This document shows, piece after piece, positions 44,286 to 53,201 of a stretch of DNA of 64,000 nucleotides. The notes under the pieces are model-generated. The model had not been told where the DNA came from. It searched no databases and saw only the letters and a list, made by a program, of their open reading frames with translations. A program made the translations under genes and the position numbers. Numbering within the stretch: the stretch's first letter is position 1; each line of letters starts with the position of its first letter. The DNA is from Herbaspirillum sp. LeCh32-8. Lineage in GTDB: Bacteria; Pseudomonadota; Gammaproteobacteria; Burkholderiales; Burkholderiaceae_D. Location: positions 497,559 through 561,558 of the forward strand of contig NZ_JAGIPZ010000001.1 of assembly GCF_017814915.1 (NCBI RefSeq), given 5' to 3'.

Positions 44286-44484
44286 GCGGAGTTCGTGCGA
44301 AGCGGAAAAGCGCGCAGGGCGCGTGGTGAATCAGGCCCCAAAGTGTGCCCGTGGCCGGCCTGAACAGGTGTCAATTTGTGTAAATTATTCGTTTCTGCGC
44401 TGTAAAAGGAGGTTGCAAGCAGCTTGCCCACTGTTTGCGCGAAGTTACGACATCACGGTTTGCGTGAAGTTCTGTAGGCAGGGC

Positions 44485-45291
44485 TCAGGGCAGCTTGGGC
44501 AGGGCCTTGATCGGCGGCACGCTGCCCAGGAGACGCACCATCTCCACGCCGTCCGAGAGAAAGCGCTGCAGGGGCGTAAGCATGTAGGGCAGGCCGAAGC
44601 CGATCAGGATGAAGCCCGCCAGCATGGTGATGGAAAAGCCGATGCCGAACAGGTTCAGCTGCGGCGCCGAGCGGGTCAGGATGCCCAGCGCGAAGTTGGT
44701 GATCAGCAGTGCGATCAGGAACGGCAGCGACAGCTGCAGCCCCATGCTGAAGACCTTGGCGCCCCACAGGCCGAGTTGGTGAAAACCTTCGGTGGTGATC
44801 GGCTGGGCGCTGATGGGCAGGGAGTGGAAGCTTTCGGCCATCACCTGCAACAGGATCAGGTGACCGTTCAGGCTCAGGAACACCATGGTGGCCAGGAGCG
44901 AGAAGACCTGGCTGACCACCGAGGTGCGGCCCTGGGTCTGGGGATCGAAGAAGGCGGCGAAGGACAGGCCCATGGTGGAGCTGGTCAGTTCGCCGGCGGC
45001 TTCCACCGCGGCGAACACGATGCGCATGGCCAGGCCCATCGACAGGCCGACCAGCAGCTGCTGCAGCAGGATCAGGATGCCGGTCATCGACATCGGATCG
45101 AGCGCGGCGGGAATCGGCACGTCGGGTGCGATCACCGCGCCGATGGCAACGCCCAGCAAGACCTTGACCAGCATGGGCACGCTGGCGCTGCCGAAGGGCG
45201 GGGCGATCGCCAGCAAGCCGAGGATGCGCGTGGTCGGCCAGATGAACATGGCGATCCAGGCGTAGAGCTGCTGGCTGGTGAAGGTGAGCAT
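44485..45291 (-). CDS. fliR: FliR, flagellar export gate protein
   Basis: A 268-residue inner-membrane protein of the FliPQR export gate. It has six or so hydrophobic segments. Family blocks are RILGLLAIAPPFGSASVP, VEAAGELTSSTMGLSFAAFFDPQ (part: GELTSSTMGLSFAAFFDP), SLPFLIALLITNFALGILTR and APQLNLFGIGFSITMLAGF. It is last of the fliL-R operon. No clear Shine-Dalgarno is seen before the ATG at 45291, and a 10-bp tandem repeat fills its leader, so translation may depend on coupling or structure. Confidence 0.95.
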   Translation of the reverse strand: MLTFTSQQLYAWIAMFIWPTTRILGLLAIAPPFGSASVPMLVKVLLGVAIGAVIAPDVPIPAALDPMSMTGILILLQQLLVGLSMGLAMRIVFAAVEAAGELTSSTMGLSFAAFFDPQTQGRTSVVSQVFSLLATMVFLSLNGHLILLQVMAESFHSLPISAQPITTEGFHQLGLWGAKVFSMGLQLSLPFLIALLITNFALGILTRSAPQLNLFGIGFSITMLAGFILIGFGLPYMLTPLQRFLSDGVEMVRLLGSVPPIKALPKLP

Positions 45292-45310
45292 GGGGGAACG
45301 GCGCGGCCGG

Positions 45311-45340
45311 AAAAGACGGGAAAAGACGGGAAAAGACGAG
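45311..45340. repeat. 10-bp tandem repeat between fliQ and fliR
   Basis: Three head-to-tail copies of AAAAGACGGG, the third with one change, plus a degenerate fourth, inside the 88-bp fliQ-fliR gap. On the message strand this is CCCGTCTTTT repeated. Copy number may vary by slippage. Confidence 0.75.
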
Positions 45341-45379
45341 AGAAGATCGCCCGTGGGGCGGCCTCCTCAGGTGTCCTCT

Positions 45380-45649
45380 TTACTGGACCATGGCCGGAAT
45401 GCTGGTGAACATGGTGCGCATGTAGTCCAGTATCAGCGTCAGCATCCACGGGCCGGCAATGATCATGGCCAGGAACACGCCGACCAGCTTGGGAATGAAC
45501 GACAGGGTCTGTTCGTTGATCTGCGTGGCCGCCTGGAAGATGCTGACCAAGAGGCCGATGGCCAGGGCCGTGGCCAGCATGGGCAAGGCCAGCAGCAGGG
45601 TGACTTGCATGGCATCGCGGCCAAGGGTCATGACGCTTTCAGGAGTCAT
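45380..45649 (-). CDS. fliQ: FliQ, flagellar export gate protein
   Basis: An 89-residue two-helix membrane protein of the FliPQR gate. It begins MTPESVMTLGRDAMQVTLLL and contains ISIFQAATQINEQTLSFIPK-type sequence (FQAATQINEQTLSFIPKL) and PWMLTLILDYMRTMF. Length is canonical. AGGAGAG upstream of the ATG is a strong ribosome binding site. It is 9 bp after fliP. Confidence 0.96.
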   Translation of the reverse strand: MTPESVMTLGRDAMQVTLLLALPMLATALAIGLLVSIFQAATQINEQTLSFIPKLVGVFLAMIIAGPWMLTLILDYMRTMFTSIPAMVQ

Positions 45650-45658
45650 GGTTCTCTC

Positions 45659-46486
45659 CTAGTAAAAACTTTGAGCAAGGGAGCCGATCAGCAGCTGCCA
45701 GCCGTCCACCAGCACGAACAGCATCAGCTTGAAGGGCAGGGACACGATCGCCGGCGACATCATCATCATCCCCATCGACATGAGGATACTGGCCACCACC
45801 ATGTCGATGATGAGGAAGGGGATGAAGATGGCGAAGCCGATCTGGAACGCGGTCTTGAGTTCGCTGGTGACGAAGGCCGGCACCAGCAGGCGCAGCGGCA
45901 CGTCTTCCGGCCCCTGCAGTTCAGGGCCGCGCGAGAGCTTCACGTACAGCGCCAGGTCGGACTGGCGGGTCTGCTTGAGCATGAATTCCTTCAACGGAGC
46001 GGCGCCCTTGTCGAGCGCTTCCATCATCTGGATCTTGTTTTCCGAGAACGGCTGGTAGGCCTCGGTGTAGATGCGGTCGAACACCGGGCCCATCACGAAG
46101 AAGGTCAGGAACAGCGACAGGCCGACCAGCACCTGCGTGGGCGGTGTGGACTGCGTGCCCAGCGCCTGGCGCAACAGCGAAAGCACGATCACGATGCGGG
46201 TGAAGCAGGTCATCATCAGCATCGCCGCCGGAATGAACGACAGCGATGTGAGCAGCAGCATCGTCTGGATCGGCAGCGAATAATTCGTGCCGCCGCCGGG
46301 CGCGGGCGTGCTGTTCAGTGCGGGGATGCCTTGCTGGGCCGAGGCCGCCAGCGGCAGGCACAGCAGGAGGAGGGTCCAGAAGCGGCCGGAGCGCAGCAGC
46401 GATGCCGCTTGCGCCAGCCCATGCCGGGCGATCTTGCGTGCCGGTGTCGAAATCAGCCGTTGCGGCTCAGGTTGTGCTGCCATCAT
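45659..46486 (-). CDS. fliP: FliP, flagellar export gate protein
   Basis: A 275-residue membrane protein. The signal-like segment [17 protein letters not shown] is cleaved in FliP. The conserved core reads [55 protein letters not shown], and near the end [39 protein letters not shown]. It forms the core export channel with FliQ and FliR. It overlaps the fliO 3' end by 20 bp. Confidence 0.96.
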   Translation of the reverse strand: MMAAQPEPQRLISTPARKIARHGLAQAASLLRSGRFWTLLLLCLPLAASAQQGIPALNSTPAPGGGTNYSLPIQTMLLLTSLSFIPAAMLMMTCFTRIVIVLSLLRQALGTQSTPPTQVLVGLSLFLTFFVMGPVFDRIYTEAYQPFSENKIQMMEALDKGAAPLKEFMLKQTRQSDLALYVKLSRGPELQGPEDVPLRLLVPAFVTSELKTAFQIGFAIFIPFLIIDMVVASILMSMGMMMMSPAIVSLPFKLMLFVLVDGWQLLIGSLAQSFY

Positions 46487-47033
46487 TGCCTGTGCGGCCC
46501 TCGGTTGCGGGGCTGCCGTTACGTTTGTCCATGGTGTGCTTGAGCCAGGAGGCGAAAGCCGGCGTGCCGGGTTTGGCCTGCTGGTGCGAAGGGAGTTCCT
46601 GGCGCGGCATGGTGGCGAGGGCGTTCACGCGGCCGGGCGCTACGCCCACCACGATCCATTGCTCGCCTACTTCGATCACCATCACGCGCTCGCGGGTGCC
46701 GACGCTGACGCCGCCGATCACCTTGGCCGCGGCATTGCCGCTGAAGTTCTGCGTCAGGCCGAAGCGCTTGAACAGCCAGGCCACGCCGGCCATCAGCGCC
46801 AGCACCGCGATCAGTCCGAACAGCATGGTAAACACGCTGCCCGACGACGAAGGCAGCGCGGCGCCCGCCTGCGCGGCGGCGCCGCCGGCGGCCGTCGCGC
46901 CGCTGCCGTTGTCGGCCCAGGCCTGGCTCAGGAACAGGAAATTACCGCCCAAAAACAGCAGGGCGGACGGCAGGCATGCCTGCGTCCGCCGTGGGCTGTT
47001 ATTGGTGCGCAATACTGCGGAGATATGCTTCAT
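46467..47033 (-). CDS. fliO: FliO, flagellar export gate assembly factor
   Basis: A 188-residue membrane protein that stabilises FliP during gate assembly. A hydrophobic N-terminal part ([21 protein letters not shown]) may be a signal peptide, which is not always present in FliO. The conserved helix ([25 protein letters not shown]) is followed by a cytosolic domain ([31 protein letters not shown] in parts: [23 protein letters not shown]). It is 19 bp after fliN and overlaps fliP. Confidence 0.9.
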   Translation of the reverse strand: MKHISAVLRTNNSPRRTQACLPSALLFLGGNFLFLSQAWADNGSGATAAGGAAAQAGAALPSSSGSVFTMLFGLIAVLALMAGVAWLFKRFGLTQNFSGNAAAKVIGGVSVGTRERVMVIEVGEQWIVVGVAPGRVNALATMPRQELPSHQQAKPGTPAFASWLKHTMDKRNGSPATEGRTGNDGSTT

Positions 47034-47052
47034 CAGCGGGCAGCTGAACCGC

Positions 47053-47508
47053 TTAGCGGTTCAGTTTGCGGATACGTTCGGCCGGCGTGATGATGTCAGT
47101 CAGGCGAATACCGAACTTGTCGTTCACCACCACCACTTCGCCCTGGGCGATCAGGCAGCCGTTGACCAGCACGTCCATCGGTTCGCCGGCCATGCCGTCG
47201 AGCTCCACCACCGAGCCCTGCGCCAGTTGCAGCAGGTTCTTGATGGCGATCTTGGTGCGACCCAGTTCCACGGTCAGCTGGACCGGGATGTCGAGGATGA
47301 AGTCGATGTCGTTGGGCGTATTGGTCTGGATGTCGGCCGCGCTCAGATCCTTGAACACGGTGGCCTGGACGGACTGGCCGGTCACGCCGACTTCATCTGC
47401 CATCTGGCCTTTTTTCTGTACCTCTTCGGCTTGCGACTGTTCGGCCATCGCCGCACCCCACGGATCGTCTTCCGCTGCGGTTTGACCTTCTACGTTCTCA
47501 TCAGCCAT
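47053..47508 (-). CDS. fliN: FliN, C-ring switch protein
   Basis: A 151-residue C-ring subunit. An acidic, Gln/Glu-rich N-terminal half is followed by the SpoA domain (DFILDIPVQLTVELGRTKIA, LLQLAQGSVVELDGMAGEPM, VLVNGCLIAQGEVVVVNDKF, GIRLTDIITPAERI). It forms the base of the switch complex and the docking site for FliH. A strong Shine-Dalgarno AGGAGAG precedes the ATG. It starts 2 bp after the fliM stop. Confidence 0.96.
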   Translation of the reverse strand: MADENVEGQTAAEDDPWGAAMAEQSQAEEVQKKGQMADEVGVTGQSVQATVFKDLSAADIQTNTPNDIDFILDIPVQLTVELGRTKIAIKNLLQLAQGSVVELDGMAGEPMDVLVNGCLIAQGEVVVVNDKFGIRLTDIITPAERIRKLNR

Positions 47509-47510
47509 TG

Positions 47511-48515
47511 CTACTCTCCTTGAAAGCTTTCTGGTGTTTCTTGTTGCGTGATGGAAAGCAGCTTTTCAACGCGCAGTGCGTATTGGCCATGCGATTGGCC
47601 GTAGCTGCATTCCATCACCGGCACGCCGTCGACCTCTGCATTGACGGTCTCGGTGGTCTGCAGCGGGATCACGTCGCCGACCTGCATGTTGAGCAGGTCG
47701 GTAAAGGTAACGCGGGCAGTGCCAAAATTGACGATCAGTTCGACCTCGGCGGTCTGGATCTGCTGTTTCATCAGGCGGATCCAGCGTTTGTCGACTTCCA
47801 GCGCCTCGCCCTGCATGCTGCTGGTGAGGCGGTCACGCACCGGCTCGATCATGGAGTAGGGCGTGCAGATGTGGATCTCGCCGGAGACCGGACCCAGTTC
47901 GATGGTGAACGTGGTCGACACCACCACCTCGTTGGGAGTGGCGATGTTGGCAAACTGGGTGTTCATTTCCGACCGGATGAATTCGAATTCGATCGGGTAG
48001 ATGGGTTCCCACGACTTCGAGTAGTTCTCGAAGGTGATTTCCAGCACGCGCATGATGATGCGCTGCTCGGTGGGCGTGAATTCACGACCTTCGATGCGGG
48101 TGTGGAAGCGGCCATCGCCACCGAACATATTGTCCACCAGCATGAACACGAACTGCGGGTCGAACACCACCAGGCCGATGCCGCGGAAGGGCTTGATGTG
48201 GACCAGGTTCAGGTTGGTCGGCACCACCAGGTTACGGATGAATTCGCTGTACTTGGACACCTTGACCGGACCGACCGAGATCTCGGCGGTACGGTGCAGG
48301 AAGTTGAACAGGCCGATGCGGAACAGGCGGGCGAAACGCTCGTTGATGATTTCCAGCGTGGGCATGCGCCCGCGGACGATACGTTCCTGAGTCGCCAGGT
48401 TATAGGTACGTACCGTACCGGGGGTCTCTTCGACAAGTTTTTCCTCGTCGTCATCCCCTGTCACGCCCTTCAGAAGGGCATCGACTTCTTCCTGCGATAG
48501 AAAGTGCTCGGACAT
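47511..48515 (-). CDS. fliM: FliM, C-ring switch protein
   Basis: A 334-residue switch protein. The N-terminal peptide FLSQEEVDALLKGV is the CheY-P binding site. The middle domain contains IVRGRMPTLEIINERFARLF and GRFHTRIEGREFTPTEQRIM-like sequence, and the C-terminal SpoA-like domain is VPVMECSYGQSHGQYALRVE. It links chemotaxis (cheY in this window) to rotor direction. It lies in fliL-fliM-fliN-fliO-fliP-fliQ-fliR. Confidence 0.97.
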   Translation of the reverse strand: MSEHFLSQEEVDALLKGVTGDDDEEKLVEETPGTVRTYNLATQERIVRGRMPTLEIINERFARLFRIGLFNFLHRTAEISVGPVKVSKYSEFIRNLVVPTNLNLVHIKPFRGIGLVVFDPQFVFMLVDNMFGGDGRFHTRIEGREFTPTEQRIIMRVLEITFENYSKSWEPIYPIEFEFIRSEMNTQFANIATPNEVVVSTTFTIELGPVSGEIHICTPYSMIEPVRDRLTSSMQGEALEVDKRWIRLMKQQIQTAEVELIVNFGTARVTFTDLLNMQVGDVIPLQTTETVNAEVDGVPVMECSYGQSHGQYALRVEKLLSITQQETPESFQGE

Positions 48516-48537
48516 GTTCGTATGACTCTTCTGAAGC

Positions 48538-49053
48538 TTACTGCTGCTGGATCACGAAGGACGTGTAGAACACGTCGTTGATCTGCGGGCCCTTGCCCTT
48601 GCCGGAGAACGGTTCGCCCAGCTGGTCGACGATCTCGTCGGTCAGCTTGCGCTTGCCTTCGCCGGTCAGGAGCTCCGACGCCTTCTTGCTCGACAACACC
48701 ATCAGCAGGCGGCTGCGCACTTGCGGCATGTACAGCTTGAGCGCCTCGGCGGTCTGGGCGTCGGGCACCTGCAGGGTCATTGCCACTTGCAGATACTGGT
48801 CGCCGGTTTCCTGCTGCAGGTTGACCACGAACGGCTCGATGACCACGAAGGTGGGCGCCTTGGCCTCGACCTTTTCTTCGGCGTGATCTTCTTCGCCCTT
48901 TTTCTTGCCGCCCATCATGAAGAATGCCGCTGCGCCCCCGATCACCAGCACCAGGACGGCGCCGACGATGATGAACAACATCTTCTTGCTGGACTTCGCT
49001 GGTGCTGCATCTGCTTCAGCTCCCTTGGCCGGGGCTTTTCCTTTTGTTGCCAT
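48538..49053 (-). CDS. fliL: FliL, basal-body/stator-associated protein
   Basis: A 171-residue single-span membrane protein. A Lys/Ala-rich N-terminus is followed by the helix LFIIVGAVLVLVIGGAAAFF, a charged linker (GGKKKGEEDHAEEK) and the periplasmic domain (FVVIEPFVVNLQQETGDQYL, MPQVRSRLLMVLSSKKASEL). It surrounds stator units and supports torque. A good sigma28 promoter lies 48 bp upstream, so fliL-R may have a late promoter besides transcription from fliK. Confidence 0.95.
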   Translation of the reverse strand: MATKGKAPAKGAEADAAPAKSSKKMLFIIVGAVLVLVIGGAAAFFMMGGKKKGEEDHAEEKVEAKAPTFVVIEPFVVNLQQETGDQYLQVAMTLQVPDAQTAEALKLYMPQVRSRLLMVLSSKKASELLTGEGKRKLTDEIVDQLGEPFSGKGKGPQINDVFYTSFVIQQQ

Positions 49054-49100
49054 CTACTGTTTCCTTTCTGTTCGTCAGCGCGTATTGCTTGGATGTGTGC

Positions 49101-49127
49101 TTATCGGCAAAGAATTCTTATTGTTGA
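49101..49127 (-). promoter_or_regulatory. Sigma28-type promoter before fliL
   Basis: Minus strand: TCAA-N15-GCCGATAA. The -10 box (49101-49108) is perfect and the spacing ideal; the -35 core has 3 of 4 bases. It lies in the fliK-fliL gap. Confidence 0.75.
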
Positions 49128-49190
49128 GTCTTGCGCGGACGATAAAGCTGTTCCCCGTGATGCTTGTTGCCTGAGACCCGCCCCCCGAGG

Positions 49191-49208
49191 CCGCCGTCGT
49201 GCCGGCGG
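49191..49208 (-). other. Hairpin between fliK and fliL
   Basis: Stem CCGCCG/CGGCGG with a 6-nt loop, 7 bp after the fliK stop and upstream of the fliL promoter. Confidence 0.4.
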
Positions 49209-49214
49209 TCGTCG

Positions 49215-50474
49215 TCAGGCGAAGGTGTCGACCAGGCCCAGGCCGCTGCTGGTGACGGCTGCCGTGCCTGCCGCCGCCACGGCGAGATCGCCTTCTTCTT
49301 CCTTGCCGAAGCTGCCGCTGGAGGAGCGCGCTTGCTGCTGACCGTTGGCGCCCTGGTGCTGGTTGGGCATGCCGGTGTTGACGGTGGCCTGGCCCAGCTG
49401 GATGCCGGCCTGGTCCATCATCTCGCGCAGCTTGGGCATGGCCGCTTCCAGCGCCTGCTTGACTTCCGGCTGGGCGGTGATGAAAGTGGCGTCAGCCTGC
49501 TGGTTGGTCACCGAGAGCACCACCTGCATGGGGCCCAGGTCAGGCGGATTGAGTGTCAGCGAGGCGCTCTGGATGCCGCCGCTGACCATCCATGTGATCT
49601 TCTGGCCGACGGCCTGGTCCCAACCGGCGCTGCCGACGTTGGGCTGGATCTTGTCGGTATAGACCGCGCCGAACACGGCTTGCGGCTGCGCCGCTGCGAT
49701 CGACTGCTGCACCGCCGGCATCACCACCGGGGTGGGCGTGGCTTGCGGCAGATCCTGCTTGGCGACGGCGACTTCCGGCGCCAGCTTGGCGCTTTGCGCC
49801 TTGGCGGCCAGCGCGCCGACGTCTTCCTTGGGGGCGGCCTTGGCGTCTGCGCCCAGGTCGACGGCGGGCTTGTCGCCCTTGGCGCTGCGTGCGGCAACGT
49901 CGGCGTTTTGCTGGGTCAGGTCGGGCGCGGCTTCCTTCTTGGCGCTGTTGGCGGCCACGGCGTTTTGCAGGCCGGCGAAGTCGATCTTCTTTTCCTTGCC
50001 GTCCAATGCCAGCGGCTGCTCGTCGTCAGCCTTCAGCGAGAGCTTGGGGCCGCTGCGCTTGGCCTGGGCCAGCAGGTCGCCTTCGGTGTCTTCGCTCTTG
50101 CCGTTGGAGACCGGCTTGACCGCGTTCTGTTCAAGGTTGGCCACCAGCGCCAGCAACTCGGCTGAAGCCTGGGTGGTGCTGTCGTCGGCCTGATCGTCTT
50201 CCTTGTCGTCGTCCTGCTTCTTGGCCGTGGTGTCGGAGGAGGCCGGCTTGCTGCCTGCGGCCTGCGCGGGTTGCGTCGGCTGGGCCGGTTGTTCGGCGGC
50301 GCGCGGCTTGTCCTGCGACTGGTTTTCGGCGTTGCGGTTGTTGACCTGGCTGTTGAGGACCTGGTTGAACGGCGCATCGGCGCTGAAGCTGTCGGCCGGG
50401 TTGGACGAACGCGAACCGGTAGCCGCGCTTTGCGAGCCGGTGATTACGTTCAACAGCGGCAGGGATGTGTTCAT
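49215..50474 (-). CDS. fliK: FliK, hook-length control protein
   Basis: A 419-residue exported ruler. The long N-terminal part (to about 270) is low-complexity, rich in Gln, Ala, Lys, Asp and Pro, as expected for the unfolded ruler. The compact C-terminal domain (about 290-400; SASLTLNPPDLGPMQVVLSV, TFITAQPEVKQALEAAMPKL, REMMDQAGIQLGQATVNTGM) interacts with FlhB to switch export specificity. It lies between fliJ and fliL. A second FliK-like gene is at 57845-59020. Confidence 0.92.
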   Translation of the reverse strand: MNTSLPLLNVITGSQSAATGSRSSNPADSFSADAPFNQVLNSQVNNRNAENQSQDKPRAAEQPAQPTQPAQAAGSKPASSDTTAKKQDDDKEDDQADDSTTQASAELLALVANLEQNAVKPVSNGKSEDTEGDLLAQAKRSGPKLSLKADDEQPLALDGKEKKIDFAGLQNAVAANSAKKEAAPDLTQQNADVAARSAKGDKPAVDLGADAKAAPKEDVGALAAKAQSAKLAPEVAVAKQDLPQATPTPVVMPAVQQSIAAAQPQAVFGAVYTDKIQPNVGSAGWDQAVGQKITWMVSGGIQSASLTLNPPDLGPMQVVLSVTNQQADATFITAQPEVKQALEAAMPKLREMMDQAGIQLGQATVNTGMPNQHQGANGQQQARSSSGSFGKEEEGDLAVAAAGTAAVTSSGLGLVDTFA

Positions 50475-50516
50475 GATATGGGCCTGTCGAGTAACTTGGT
50501 CGTTGCTTCGTCGAAT

Positions 50517-50957
50517 CTATCGCTTGTAGAAGGTGATGCGGGCGGCATGCTCGTCCATCGCCTTCTGGTCGCGCTTGTTTTCCTTCTTCAGTTCCTTTTC
50601 CTTGGCGCGCGCTGCCAGGGTGTCGTAGGACATGCGCTTGCGCTCGCACGCCTGCCAGGCCGTGCGCGCTTCGGCCACGCGTTGCTGGCTGTTGCGCACG
50701 ACGTCCTGCTGTCCGGTGATGGCGGTATCGATTTTTTCGATGAAGAGCTGGAAATTGCGATAGCTCAGCGCCGTCAGGCCGGTGGTCAGCGTGTCCTGGA
50801 AGCGCGCGGCGTAATCGTCGCGGTACTGTTGCAGGATGACAAGTTTCTGCTGCGCTTCCTCGCTCACACGGATAGCCCGGCCGAGGCGCTTGGTCGCTTC
50901 GTCGGTCTCTTTGGTCGCCAATTCGATCAGCGTCTCAAGTGCGGAGGGGGTAGCCAT
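50517..50957 (-). CDS. fliJ: FliJ, export ATPase-associated chaperone escort
   Basis: A 146-residue coiled-coil protein of the export ATPase complex. It is nearly all helical, with charged heptads (LETLIELATKETDEATKRLG, AQQKLVILQQYRDDYAARFQ) and a basic C-terminus (AKEKELKKENKRDQKAMDE). FliJ inserts into the FliI hexamer and contacts FlhA. It starts 37 bp after fliI and precedes fliK by 42 bp. Confidence 0.92.
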   Translation of the reverse strand: MATPSALETLIELATKETDEATKRLGRAIRVSEEAQQKLVILQQYRDDYAARFQDTLTTGLTALSYRNFQLFIEKIDTAITGQQDVVRNSQQRVAEARTAWQACERKRMSYDTLAARAKEKELKKENKRDQKAMDEHAARITFYKR

Positions 50958-50994
50958 GATAGTTTTGATTATATTTTTGCGTGCAGGTGCTCAA

Positions 50995-52401
50995 TCAACC
51001 GAATAGAGCGGTAAGTTGCCTCAAGCTCTCTGATACATCGGCCTGCTCGTGAATTCCCTGCTGCAAAAACGCTTCGATTCTTGGCAATAAGGCAATGGCC
51101 TCGTCCAGGATCGGGTCGCTGCCGGCGGCGTAGGCGCCCACGCTGATGAGGTCGCGATTGCGCTGGTAGCGCGAATACAGCTGCTTCAGATGGCGCGATC
51201 GGCGCTGGTGGTCGGCATCGGTGATGCTGTGCATGGCGCGGCTGATCGACTGTTCGATGTCGATGGCGGGATAGTGTCCGGCTTCAGCCAACTGGCGGTT
51301 GAGCACGATGTGGCCGTCCAGGATCGCGCGCGCTGCGTCGGCGATCGGATCCTGCTGGTCGTCGCCCTCGGTCAGCACGGTATAGAAGGCGGTGATCGAG
51401 CCGCCGCCTTCGTCGCCGTTGCCGGCGCGTTCCACCAGCGCGGGAAGCTTGGCAAACACCGACGGCGGGTAGCCCTTGGTGGCCGGCGGCTCGCCGATGG
51501 CCAGGGCGATCTCGCGCTGGGCCATGGCGTAGCGGGTCAGCGAATCCATGATCAGCAGCACGTCCTTGCCCTGGTCGCGGAAATACTCTGCGATCGAGGT
51601 GCAATAGGCGGCGCCCTGCAAGCGCATCAGCGGCGGGGTGTCGGCCGGGGCGGCCACCACCACCGAACGCGCCAGGCCTTCGGGGCCCAGGATCTGCTCG
51701 ATGAATTCCTTCACTTCGCGGCCGCGCTCGCCGATCAGGCCGACCACGATAACGTCGGCGCTGGTGTAGCGCGCCATCATGCCCAGCAGCACGCTCTTGC
51801 CCACGCCTGAGCCTGCGAACAAGCCCATGCGCTGGCCGCGGCCCACGGTGAGCATGGAGTTGATGGCGCGAATGCCGGTGTCGAGGATGTCGCGGATCGG
51901 TGCGCGGCCGAGCGGATTGGCGGCGCGCACGGCCAGCGGCGCCGAGCGTTCGGTGTGCAGCGGACCGTAGTTGTCGAGCGGGCGACCGGCGCCGTCCAGC
52001 ACACGACCCAGCAGTTCGTCGCCGACCGGCAGGCGGCGGCTGTGCTCATCGGCGCGGCGCGGCGTGAAGGTAATGGGGCCGGTGCGCGGCGGCGGCTTGA
52101 CCGGCTCGACCGGGAACACGCGGGTGCCCGGCACGATGCCTTCGACATCGCTTTGCGGCATCAGGAACAGGCGCTCGTCCTGGAAGCCGACGACTTCGGC
52201 TTCGATCATCATGCCGTTGGGCAGGGGGACGTTGCAGGGGCTGCCCACGGGCAGCTTCAGGCCGACCGCTTCCATCACCAGGCCCGCCACGCGGGTGATG
52301 CGACCGGCGGTCTGGGTGGGCTCGGCCATGCTGACCAGGCTGCGACAATTGTGCAGGTAGGCTTGCCAGAGACTGCTGTGAGAGGGCATCGGGGAGTTCA
52401 T
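50995..52401 (-). CDS. fliI: FliI, flagellar export ATPase
   Basis: A 468-residue F1-beta-like ATPase. The N-terminal domain binds FliH. Walker A is [15 protein letters not shown], Walker B-type [20 protein letters not shown], and the family block [20 protein letters not shown] identifies export ATPases. [20 protein letters not shown] is also typical. The start is taken at 52401 with GGGAGC upstream. It lies 28 bp after fliH. Confidence 0.96.
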   Translation of the reverse strand: MNSPMPSHSSLWQAYLHNCRSLVSMAEPTQTAGRITRVAGLVMEAVGLKLPVGSPCNVPLPNGMMIEAEVVGFQDERLFLMPQSDVEGIVPGTRVFPVEPVKPPPRTGPITFTPRRADEHSRRLPVGDELLGRVLDGAGRPLDNYGPLHTERSAPLAVRAANPLGRAPIRDILDTGIRAINSMLTVGRGQRMGLFAGSGVGKSVLLGMMARYTSADVIVVGLIGERGREVKEFIEQILGPEGLARSVVVAAPADTPPLMRLQGAAYCTSIAEYFRDQGKDVLLIMDSLTRYAMAQREIALAIGEPPATKGYPPSVFAKLPALVERAGNGDEGGGSITAFYTVLTEGDDQQDPIADAARAILDGHIVLNRQLAEAGHYPAIDIEQSISRAMHSITDADHQRRSRHLKQLYSRYQRNRDLISVGAYAAGSDPILDEAIALLPRIEAFLQQGIHEQADVSESLRQLTALFG

Positions 52402-52429
52402 GCGGGGCTCCCGGTCAAATGGTCATCGT

Positions 52430-53137
52430 TCAGTCCAGCCAGTCGAGCTGTTTGGACAGCGACTCGGCCAGTCGCTTCCAGCGCGTCTGCGTAGTTGCAT
52501 CGATCTGGTTGCTGCGGGTTTCCACGCGGCAGCCGCCGCGCTGGAGGTGCTGGTCCTCGTCGATGGCCCAGCCGTGCTTGCTCAACTCTTCGCCCATGTG
52601 CTCGCGCACCAGCGCGGCGTCTTCCGGATGCAGCGTCAGCGTAGCCGGCAGTTGCAGGCCGGGCAGGGTCTGGATGGCGGCCGAGACCGTCGGCAGCACC
52701 AGCTCAGGGTGCACGTTGAGCGCGGTCTTGAGCATGGCCTTGGACAGGTCCAGCGCCAGGTCGAGCATCTCGGGCGCCATGCTTTCGCTGCATTGGGACA
52801 CTTCGGTGCCGAAGTTGACGGCGATCTGGCGGAAGTGCTGGATGACTTCGTTGATTTCCTTCTGGCCCTGCTGCAGACCGGCCATGTAGCCTTCGGCGCG
52901 GCCGGCCTCCAGGCCGTGCTGGCGGCCTTCGGCAAAGCCTTCCTGGCGCGCGGCTTCGCGGATCGCGTCGAGCTGCTCGGCAGTCAGTTGCGGGACCGGC
53001 GGCGGTTCTTCGTCGAACTCGTCCTCGATGACCGGCGGCGCCGGTTCCGGCTCAGGTTCTTCCCGCTCGTTGAACGACGCCAGCTCCCAGCGCTGGTAGG
53101 GCGTCATCTCTTCCTTGGGAATGATCTTCGCACGCAT
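52430..53137 (-). CDS. fliH: FliH, export ATPase regulator
   Basis: A 235-residue negative regulator that carries FliI to the C-ring. The N-terminus has the conserved basic/aromatic start (MRAKIIPKEEMTPYQRWELA). A Pro/Glu-rich stretch follows (EEPEPEPAPPVIEDEFDEEP), then a helix with GxxxG-type repeats (AEGRQHGLEAGRAEGYMAGL) and the C-terminal F1-delta-like domain (LDLALDLSKAMLKTALNVHP). It sits between fliG (64 bp) and fliI (28 bp). Confidence 0.94.
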   Translation of the reverse strand: MRAKIIPKEEMTPYQRWELASFNEREEPEPEPAPPVIEDEFDEEPPPVPQLTAEQLDAIREAARQEGFAEGRQHGLEAGRAEGYMAGLQQGQKEINEVIQHFRQIAVNFGTEVSQCSESMAPEMLDLALDLSKAMLKTALNVHPELVLPTVSAAIQTLPGLQLPATLTLHPEDAALVREHMGEELSKHGWAIDEDQHLQRGGCRVETRSNQIDATTQTRWKRLAESLSKQLDWLD

Positions 53138-53201
53138 GGCTTACATTAACTCCAACTCAAGACCGGCATGCACGAGGGGTGCGACAACAGGCAAATCAGC
53201 A

